This document shows positions 57,208-64,000 of a DNA stretch of 64,000 nucleotides, piece after piece. Source of the stretch: Parelaphostrongylus tenuis (lineage: Eukaryota > Nematoda > Chromadorea > Rhabditida > Metastrongylidae). A program made the position numbers and the translations under genes. The stretch is taken from contig JAHQIW010007140.1 in the NCBI GenBank assembly GCA_019055375.1, positions 1 through 64,000 of the forward strand. Direction: 5' to 3'. The notes under the pieces were generated by a model. The model searched no databases, had not been told where the DNA came from, and saw only the letters and a program-made list of their open reading frames with translations. Position 1 is the first letter of the stretch; each line of letters starts with the position of its first letter.

Positions 57208-60200
57208 GTACGCATACATATATATTTATATATCGCTGAAAGAAATAGAATAAATTGATTCTATTGCAACAGCAATATCACAGACTTATCACGAAACCAT
57301 AATAGCGGTTGTTCCCACCTGATAGTCATATGCGAGTGGAAGAAGTATGTGCACAGATTGGTCATCAACTGATTTGTAGGTGGGGTGGATACACTCTAAC
57401 ATCTCCACCACATGTTCGTACTGCACATTCGCCAGGATTAGCTCGCGATCTGGACACTCCACGCACCAGGCCCTGAACAGTAGCTATGAGGAGTGGGAGG
57501 AATCGAGTTCAGTCGTTTTTGAGTGTCTGAAGGCTCTATTTTTCAGGCTCAAATATTGAATTCAGTGATCCGGATTGTAAAGTTGTGATGTTCGGCACGC
57601 TATTAAATCGTTTCCGAGTGAGCACATCTTGAGAAGGAAATTGACGTCAGCAGAAGCTCAACTGAGATAACTATATTTTTTTAGGTTCGCACTATTTTTG
57701 AATAAGTGATCAAAAAACCTACCAAACTAGCAAGACGCCATAAAATTTTCGTTACAAAACCGCACAGCTAATAGAAGACCGCTTTTCCAAATAAACCTTT
57801 GCGCCAATTTAAGTGCATGCCTGTAGCAATATTGTCACGCTAGAAGAAAAAAGGCTATGTGTCGTTCTGTTACGCTGTCGCTAGTCAGCGCGTAAAGTAC
57901 TATTTCCCTAAAGCAACACACTTGGCCGTATAACCAATCCCGGACACCGAGAATCATTTTGAACGCCAACTCTTCAGAGGTGTAATTCGTTGCACAAGAA
58001 TCGTTATTGAAAAATTCTAATAACAAATCGAAAGCATAAATCTCGACATTTGGAAAATTGGTCTATTTTCAAACTTTTTTTGAAAAGTTCAATGCGCTGT
58101 AGCAGCGAAAATAAAATTATGTTCCACGCTCAATTTGTTTTCTTCAAGTGGTTAGGGCCTGAGGATCGGCTTTGATTTGGGTTATATTAATACCCAATCA
58201 GTAGCACATGTCTCGATGGTTCTGGAACTAAACTTGGCTTTCAGAAGTTTTTTGTAGTGATTTGCATAAGTGAAAATAAAATCACGTTTTACGTTTGGAG
58301 TTCTCCTGGGACACAGGAGTTGTACTACGGTTGGAAAGTAAGTTGTGGGGCACTCCAATAAGCATGAGATAACTCCTATGCATATCATGGGGATATTACG
58401 ATTTCTTATGTGGGATACATCCACTGAAGGCTTAGATATTATTCGTCCTTCATTTTCCCTTTGTTACAAGTCTCCGCCATGTCCAACGATAAAAGCGAAG
58501 TTTGTGTTGTAACGCGTCATTATTGGAGAAAGGGTCCATAAATCAACCTTCGACCAAATCCGGAACATGACAGACCAATGGCAGTAAGTCGTAGAAAACG
58601 ACGGCCTTTATTTTGAAGAATAGCTATTGCTGTTTTTGTTCGAAATTCATACAAAAATTTTTGGATTTTTACAATTGCCCCAAAACTTTCTTTCCAACTT
58701 AATAGATGTAGAAGAATACATGAGCGGGTAGAAAAAGTCATGTCATGTCAAAGTGATACAAAAAGCCTGAATTTTTTCCCGAATCAAGAGAAAATCCTTA
58801 TTAAATAACCAAAAGCGGTCGCCGCATGCGATACCGACTGTGCTATCGTCCGGAAAGGGTCAAAAGAAGTACTGAAATAGATATATGTTGTCTACATTCA
58901 AAACTTCATGGTATTTCACTGTGCCGTCATCATGGTGGTCGCTTGCCTGAATTACTTCGCTGAGGCTGTATGTTCTCACCTTAGTACTGGAGACCATACG
59001 GAAATGTAGTGCTCGTCTACATAGAGCCTCTTGTTTTCAACCAGTAGTGGCCTCGTTCTCTGACCATCAGGACGAGTAAAGTCAATGGATATGTCGATCG
59101 AGGGACCTTGTGGTCCCTCCACCGGCGTACGCGGTCGTGGTGACGTAAACACGGCGAATTGTTCTCTGAAATAAAGAAAATGAACACTAGAGTGTTAGAA
59201 GAATAAGAAATGAAAGTGGCAACTAAATAGAACGGAAACAACGGAATTCAAGGCGGAAAGTATTTCCTCAAGCGATTATGGGTTAATCTCCATCGCCTAT
59301 GGCCGAAATCGTTTACCATCTCCAGAATAGAACTGACATTTTGTCAGTATATGAAAAATAATTTGAAAGAATATTTAAATTCTAGGAATTCCTGAAGATT
59401 TTTGAGAAAATGTGTAAATAAGGAGTGGCAAACGAAATAGAGCGGAATTAACGGAAATGAAGGGTAGAGGTATCGCCTCAAAGGGTTATGGGTCAATCTG
59501 CATTGCCTATTACCAAAATCATTTACCATCTCAAGAATACGACTGACATTGAAGTTTGTACATGAAAAATGATTTGAAAAAATAATCAGAATCCAGAAGT
59601 TGCTGAAGACTTTTAAGCAAGGATGTACATAAGGATTGGCAAACAACACAAAATCTCAAAGTTTTTCATCATGAAACGAAAAGCATACTGCTAAATTAGA
59701 AAGGAAATAAATATGTGATTTCTCTTATCCGAAACACCTTCATCTGATAAGAGATTGGCAGAGAACGTGGATGAGAGTAAAAGGATCATACTAGAACAAA
59801 CATGAATATTGAGTTCAAGTAGAATGAAGGACGTAAAAAAAAGGAGTGATACGGATAGAATCAACGTCTACCACTTTTTTGAAATATTGATGCACCCTGC
59901 TGTCCAGTAAAACCAGACTGTTCAAAATGTACTGTAATAATGAAAAGAAAACAATCTTCAGGGGTGAATGAGTCAATAACCGTCTTGCGTAGAAGCATAC
60001 TCTCTAGTAAAAGTGTTCCATTTCCAATCCACTTCATCTCCTTAAAAAGATAAGGAGACTCTCACACGCAAAAATAGTTGCCTTGGGCACTTCATTGGAA
60101 TCACTGCCACTCGGACTACGCATGGCACCGAAGCGCAGCTGTAGCGAAGGCTTGGTAACGTTTCGCTTCACTCTATTAATAAAAAGATACGTAGACTTTG

Positions 60201-60469
60201 AGAGGATTTTACCAGCTACTCAAAGGTCAAAGGTTAGAGTATAAAGTAAAAAGGAACAGGGAAATCACAAGGGAAACAATAAAATGTTGGAGGCAAAAAC
60301 GATAAAACAAAATAGGTTGAGAGCATGGAAAATATCAAAGTGTCGTTCCAATTTATTCATGACATTACCTCACGTTGAGTTTCAAATGGATAGCCTTAAA
60401 CGAGATTAGTGTGAATCCATCCAACGGTACTTCCATGTTCATTTGACTGAATTTGGAACTCCACGAAAA
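46849..60469 (-). CDS. Double BTB/POZ-domain protein with Cys-rich tail
   Basis: Minus-strand exons, 5' to 3': 60369-60469, 60068-60172, 58980-59165, 57319-57472, 55903-55985, 55577-55724, 55383-55520, 52772-52883, 52393-52490, 51101-51221, 47103-47196, 46849-46966 (TAG at 46849-46851). All twelve join in frame. Two BTB domains in tandem, each followed by a helical stretch ending in an LS-rich motif, are followed by a tail with two CxxC pairs. BTB proteins are typically dimerising adaptors, often for Cullin-3 ubiquitin ligases; that role is family knowledge and is not shown here. No signal peptide or membrane helix. No stop or frameshift was found, unlike the PTR genes. The 5' end is open: an exon at about 60550-60646 may precede. 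Introns of up to 3.9 kb hold most local repeats. Confidence 0.8.
47444..48036. mobile_element. Element M copy in BTB intron
   Basis: The left terminus GGGTCGCTTCATAAGTTTTG and right terminus TTAGTGCCAAAACGTTTGG are present. Left arm CCATGCACGAATGGCGCTTA is mirrored by CGAGCCATTCGTGCATGAG. The helix-turn-helix remnant reads on the minus strand (GAGAAGTGGTTTCGCGAAGG). This is the most complete M copy. Confidence 0.65.
48795..49130. repeat. GC-richer interspersed repeat, unclassified
   Basis: A block of clearly higher GC content (TAGGGCGGGCCCTAG, GTGGATCGGAGGGGG, CAGTCCGAACCCAGG) starts TACTTGGACGGCTCGTCAAC. The first 60 bases are similar to 62.40-62.46 kb (TTTGGATGACCAGTCCACAC, AGAGCGGGCC). 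It may be the untranslated end of a retroelement. No coding was recognised. Confidence 0.4.
49757..50320 (-). mobile_element. Decayed mariner transposase, catalytic half
   Basis: Minus-strand reading: IFWDRTDPIHWNLLPVGK (the usual W-D-x-G block), then, after a frameshift, LTKWKLTEQGWELLDHPP, a stop, and RPDLSPSDCHFFRSLKQFLS with the third catalytic Asp motif and a normal C-terminal region to a stop at 49828. Termini match element M (GTTCTGGCATGAGAG left, CCTAATGCCAAAACTTGTG right). It keeps the 3' half of the gene that the M derivatives lack. Confidence 0.7.
50443..50797. mobile_element. Palindromic element P (complete) in BTB intron
   Basis: Left AATTATTACTTAAGCCAACA is mirrored by right TGTTGGCTCAAATAATAACA. 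Arms share ATACACGTGTTTCAACC with its mirror and CAGTCGGGCGGTACCC with GGTACCGGACTGATG. The centre carries GACAGTGTTGTACACTCGG. Confidence 0.7.
50800..51025 (+). repeat. Element C copy in BTB intron
   Basis: It runs GGCTGTTGACAGATAACGCG, AGCGTCGGTAGTGCAACGG, CGCTCCCGAAAAGGGTGAG, CTGACTGACGCAAATGTTC, then ATCATGCCACCACAAG and TGGCGGTCAAATAAATGATG. It directly follows the P element. Confidence 0.65.
51222..52392. other. BTB intron with a CpG-rich island
   Basis: At about 51830-51880 a cluster of CG dinucleotides (GCCGCCGCGCACATGGCGGC) stands out in AT-rich DNA. Frames are open on both strands around it, but neither gives a recognisable product. The rest of the intron is unremarkable. Confidence 0.35.
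54075..54325 (-). repeat. SINE-B copy in BTB intron
   Basis: The reverse complement starts GGGCACCGTGGAGCAGTGGT and carries GAGATTGCAAGGAGACGCGC, AGTACTAGGAGCCGCACAGT and AATGTGCTAAAAA. It is the same family and module order as the copy at 18.24 kb. Confidence 0.7.
54375..54775. mobile_element. Element P copy flanked by a direct repeat
   Basis: Core modules at 54460-54710: GAGCAATCGAGTGCTCAACG, CTCTGTAAGGGAGTAG, ACCACATGACAAGTTGG. On both sides lies the same stretch (TTTGAGCGTGGTCTTAATAA left, TTTGAGCCTGGTCTTGATAA right, each followed by AAGCxCTxGAAAT). Confidence 0.5.
54786..54822 (-). mobile_element. Solo mariner terminus
   Basis: The reverse complement GGCTGATGCAAAAGTAATTG then CGATCTCGGAT matches the mariner end at 28.05 kb. 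No transposase is attached. Confidence 0.6.
55085..55140 (+). repeat. SINE-A tail fragment
   Basis: AAGTGGTTGATTAACGCCGA followed by AAGAGCTTTGTTTCTTATC is the 3' tail module of SINE-A. The rest of the element is not visible. Confidence 0.45.
55577..60469 (-). CDS. BTB gene, 5' part: N-terminal region and first BTB domain
   Basis: Exon 60369-60469 reads FSWSSKFSQMNMEVPLDGF and joins 60068-60172 (KPSLQLRFGAMRSPSGS) as AG|A, then GC|A into 58980-59165, a proline-rich linker (TSPRPRTPVEGPQGPS) and the BTB start RLYVDEHYISVWSPVL. AG|G joins 57319-57472 (ECPDRELILANVQYEHVVEM, CIHPTYKSV), then 55903-55985 (LLHRCECFLISHNLP, WIADR), then 55577-55724 (YKLNRLLILCLREM, YYALSDRVKVLLLERL). Order and motifs follow the BTB fold and the helices after it. 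An internal Met at 60123 is the first ATG of its exon but need not be the start. Confidence 0.75.
56540..57145 (-). repeat. Two adjoining SINE-A fragments
   Basis: The minus-strand head part (57145 to about 56950) is the best SINE-A head in the window: GAGCGCACGTGGCTCAGTGG, CAATGGTTCGATCACGCGCT and GAGGATAAGCAGCACTGAC. The outer six bases GAGCGC and GCGCTC pair as a tRNA acceptor stem would. A second copy, tail half, lies at 56720-56540 (AGCAGCACTGACTTAATACC, GGGACTGATCAACCGAGAGC). About 230 bp separates them. Confidence 0.65.
57150..57205. repeat. TA microsatellite next to SINE-A head
   Basis: A (TA)n run of about 45 bases directly flanks the SINE-A head, as at 10.8 kb. It produces a spurious Ile-Tyr open frame. 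Confidence 0.85.
59214..59640. repeat. Tandem repeat, about 210-bp monomer, two copies
   Basis: AGTGGCAACTAAATAGAACG at 59215 recurs as AGTGGCAAACGAAATAGAGC at 59424, and a third start (ATTGGCAAACAACAC) appears at 59635. Whole monomers align, including TTATGGGTTAATCTCCATCG and TTATGGGTCAATCTGCATTG. It lies in the BTB intron upstream of the first BTB exon. Confidence 0.75.
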
Positions 60470-60549
60470 CTCAAGAAAGAGCATTTTTATGCTTCCTTCA
60501 CTTTTTTGGAGACAAGCCGTAAGCGATCATAAAATCGAGAAATCACTAC

Positions 60550-60646
60550 GATCGGTTAGAGCATCTTTCAAAATTTCGGAAAATTCGTCAAGTTCAGAGC
60601 CAAACTGATTTAAACCGAAGAATGTTTCCGCATAGCTGGATTTTTG
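60550..60646 (-). CDS. Possible additional 5' exon of the BTB gene
   Basis: The minus strand reads QKSSYAETFFGLNQF, ELDEFSEILKDALTD, with acceptor TTCCAAG and donor C|GTAGTG. It joins the next exon only if that exon starts two bases into its open stretch (after GTGAAG). The composition looks coding, but splice sites are weak and phase depends on the choice, so it is a candidate. Confidence 0.35.
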
Positions 60647-63600
60647 CTTGGAACGGCAAATTACTTTGACGAACACTATTTTTTTTCCATAGGATTAATT
60701 CAAACATGTAGTCACGCAAGCGCAATGATTTTCTGGACCACAAACGTCATCTGCATCGAAGTGGAAGCAAAGACTGGAGTACATCATCCAAAGTACAACA
60801 TCGTTCTGATTTTCGGAAAAGTCGAATCAGCAAAAACACCGTCCCGTCTGCACTGCGTTGATGTGCAACATTGAAAACCCGGCCATACCGAATAGTAAAT
60901 GAACCATTATGATCATGTAACCTGACGGATGGAGTTTCTAGAATAGAAAAGCAGCTCGTCCTCGAAGCGGGAGCCAACAGATCGCAGTGTTGGATTTGCC
61001 TTCAGTACAAACATGAATGAGCGCTTGAAACTTTAACAACTTGGACCAACCACAAAGCGGTGCCTGAGCAGCAATGCATCCTCTTCATATGCTTCAGCAT
61101 AAATCTGAGATAAAAAAAAGGAAACCAGCTCTGTATCCGTGATGAACGCTTTCAGAGTGTTACATCGTGTTTCAGGAAGCCAATGAAAGGAAAGGGCGAT
61201 GCACTGTGTTAAGCTATAATGTCAGCGACTCTTGATTGAATTTGATCTTGATCAACAAGTAAGGTTTCAAAAACTTTTGAATAAACACCACCAATCCATG
61301 ATTGAGCCGTAGAGATGAATTCCTTTTAAACACACGTAATACGGCACACTTTATAAGGTTGTTAATTTCGGAGGAGGCCCATTCGCAGTCGATCTGATCC
61401 CTGCGCGGTAGGTCTCCTCTTGAATAACAGAGTGGACGACTCATAAGAAATGCGATGAGTATGCTGAAATTTGCTTTATGCACGATGCAGTCAAAATCCA
61501 GGTTTGATAATTTTTTCTGCTTGAACAATGAAGGTGTTTAGCTAACTTTACTGTAGCTTCGTCTTTTCGAGATCTAAAAAAGCGAAACTGCCGAAACGCC
61601 AGCTCTCAGAATAAATTTGTATTGTAAAACCTCATGCTTGGCTCGAGAAGAGAATCAGGAATTATCACCAGTTAGGCATATTTTTGGAAGTCTGCCTGGT
61701 AGTCCAAAAGAAGACGATGTACTGAATTTGGCAAGTGATGTCGAAATGTTCTACCTAACCAACATCGATAGGATACTCTAGCGTTCTCTCATGGGATCAT
61801 CAGCGTATTCAAGCCAAATTTAATTTTCGTTGAAAAAAAAAGGAAGAAGGATGTGACAGCATCACAACTGGGACCTTGTTTTTTTTCGCAAACAATTAGG
61901 ATATAATGCTTTAGCATATCAGAAAGATCTACGATACTGATTTCCAGCAAATTTCTGACAAACCCGTTAGTTTTGTCTTATTTGAGATAGCTTACAATGA
62001 ACGAATCAAAACTGACATGCAAATCCCTAACACTGAAAGAAGTAGATTTAGTTAACTCAGCAGATATGGAACTTTTCTAGTAAAGACTATTTCGAAATTC
62101 TAGCTTCATCTTTTTCTAGTTGACAAATTATAAAAGCTTCCATTCTAATTGTCATGTCGGATTCGATTATTCGGTAAAAGCATGGTAAAAAAAAATAAAT
62201 AAAAATCACACGCTCTTGAGAATTTGTGCACTCAACGTAAAACATCCGATAAAATGTCCTGACAAAGGAAGGATGAAAAAGGCCATGACTCCAAATTGCC
62301 GATTCCAGTACTTTGAATATTACATTGAGTACTTATAGAATCGGCTCTGAACTGATATTATCGTTACTAAGACCAGCAGGCTTATTTGCTTAGTCACTTG
62401 AACATTTGGATGACCAGTCCACACCACTAGAGCGGGCCTCTCATCATAATTTGCATCCGTTGCTCCCTCGGGCATTCGTCGTCGTTCATGGTGCTAGTGT
62501 GCTCTGAACATGGTATCACTCAATGAACTTAGCTGACCACACAGAGTAGTCGATATGAAGGAAATTTCCAAGTTTATTGAGTTTAAGGCTACTACCCAAC
62601 TTTATTCATATGCATGAATGCAGAAAGCTCAGAGTATGATCATTTCTAAAAGCTTTATAGGTTAACATGCTGTTGTATCCTTTGTCCTAGAAACGCACAA
62701 AACACTCCGACAATAGAACGACTAGAACTGAAGGATTCAAGCGAATTTATTACAATCTGATGTTCTGACAAAATGTTTTGAGCTTTTCTTGAGCTCTAAT
62801 GTGGCACTTATACAATACTAGACAGCTGTTGTTTCGCCATTGCAGGCTCACCAGTAGCACAGTGCTTTTCGGCGTCGATTCCTCTATACTAGAGATACGT
62901 AGAGGTGTATGTCTGTCTGTAAGGGATCAGCTGAACCGAAGGACACCGCGTTATTGTTAAATCTGCAAGGAAGAAACAGAGACTGTCTATTTTTATATAA
63001 GTCCCGTACCAGACCTCATAAAAGGCTCAAAAGATGTTATCATGTTATCACATTATCAGATTCTTACTGCACTTGAGCGAGTTCTAAACCAGCAGGCGAG
63101 ATTAAAGGTAGAATTCATTTTAGTTTTTTCTATAATAATTATTTTGAATCTTAAGCTACGAAAAATTGCTCACGAATGTCATGACATTCGTAGCGGTCAC
63201 ATATCAATAAAAAAGAATAGTGAGCAACACTCAGTTGTACTCCAGCACAATTATAACTTACAGGCACACTTGAGAAAGATGAGATTCAGTATGCAAATCG
63301 CTTATTGATGATTGTTCAGGTGGAAAACACCTACTATTCGCAGGACTCTGTCATTTATAATTGGTGATTTATTACACAGTTGGTTCGAATGGGGACTGAG
63401 CACCAGGCTTGAGAAAAAAAAGCGCAGGAAAATTTTGGAGTACTTCAAAGAGGGCTTCGTTAGAAAGGAAAAACCCCACACATCTTCTTCCTACCTTACT
63501 TCTCTCTTATCGAAATTCAACTTAAGCTCTTGTGTTGCATGTTAAAAAAGAACTTTTTTCCATGAAAGATCTCAAAGAAGTTAGAGACTAAAAACTGAGC

Positions 63601-64000
63601 ATTCAGAAAGACTGTGTAAACCTGTGTAAAGAGATATAGGAACAATACTGATGAAAACTATGTAGATCCAACAAAAGGACTTCGAATCTCTTAGCCACAA
63701 AATCAAACTGGACTATCAGCATGAAGCAAGCTATAAGCTATCAGGTTACTATCCATGTATATATTCTGAATATGTAAATGGATTTTCACAGTAAACTCTC
63801 CGCGTCTATCTGGCCAAAAACCAGCGATTCAGTCGTTGAGGAGCGCGCGAAGGCTGCTCTTTGATGCTTCAGCGATTAAATCTGTTGTCTAGTTCAAAAC
63901 AAACTGCCCGTAGATGAATTCACACCATAGAGCAAGAATCAAAGCGTTTCCTATAATAGCGGAGAGGCTCAAAGGAAGATTGAGATATCTTGCTGTGTCG
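60647..64000. other. Right edge: candidate 5' BTB exons, decayed repeats, otherwise unassigned
   Basis: On the minus strand near 61050-61120 a TTTTATCTCAG acceptor opens IYAEAYEEDALLLRHRFV, and near 60860-60950 an acceptor (TATTCTAG) opens VRLHDHNGSFTIRYGRVF. Both may be 5' exons of the BTB gene, but phases were not resolved. At 62.40-62.46 kb there is a copy of the start of the 48.8-kb repeat, and at 62.86-63.04 kb a decayed palindromic element (GGGATCAGCTGAACCGAAGG). Short frames at 63042-63545 have no support. Confidence 0.35.

Noticed and set aside
1..64000. CRISPR array, bacterial operon, ribosomal RNA or viral genes
   Set aside because: Looked for regularly spaced short repeats, Shine-Dalgarno-led gene strings, rRNA core motifs and viral replicase motifs; none seen.

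Overview
The window looks like nuclear DNA of a nematode, most likely a strongylid-type clade V worm. The reasons are many short exons with T-rich TTTCAG/TTTTAG acceptors, a Patched-related (PTR) family gene, and dense mariner-derived, palindromic and tRNA-derived repeats. No viral, bacterial or CRISPR material was seen. Genes were rebuilt by translating exon by exon and requiring splice phases and family motifs to agree; no database search was possible.

Layout. 1-11.8 kb: the terminal exon of an unrecognised gene (327-522), then gene-poor DNA with tRNA-derived repeats and a strongly purine-biased tract (about 4.0-6.45 kb). 11.85-27.0 kb (+): a 21-exon PTR gene (PTR-1) covering TM1, both extracellular loops, a sterol-sensing-type segment and the last TM helices. 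It carries two single-base indels and a degenerate loop, so it is decaying, wrongly assembled, or both. 27-34.3 kb: repeats, a tRNA-Gly pseudogene, a Penelope-type GIY-YIG remnant, 3' exons of a small membrane protein, and a decayed copy of the last exon of the BTB gene. 34.38-45.57 kb (+): PTR-2, a clear pseudogene copy of PTR-1. 46.85-60.6 kb (-): a gene with two BTB/POZ domains and a Cys-rich tail, whose 11 core exons join in frame. 60.65-64 kb: possible further 5' exons of that gene, otherwise unassigned.

How the parts relate. PTR-1 followed by a BTB last-exon relic (30.06-30.29 kb) matches PTR-2 followed by the intact BTB 3' end (46.85 kb). The simplest reading is an old tandem segmental duplication of one block, a PTR gene tail-to-tail with the 3' end of a BTB gene, after which PTR-2 and the first BTB fragment decayed. 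PTR proteins are predicted 12-TM membrane proteins related to Patched. Double-BTB proteins are usually cytosolic adaptors. Nothing shows that the two act together.

The repeats form recurring families: SINE-A and SINE-B (tRNA-derived heads), element C (a tRNA-like core in a larger repeat with terminal inverted repeats), fold-back mariner derivatives (M), palindromic elements (P), and single TIR elements. Most gene length is intron filled with these.
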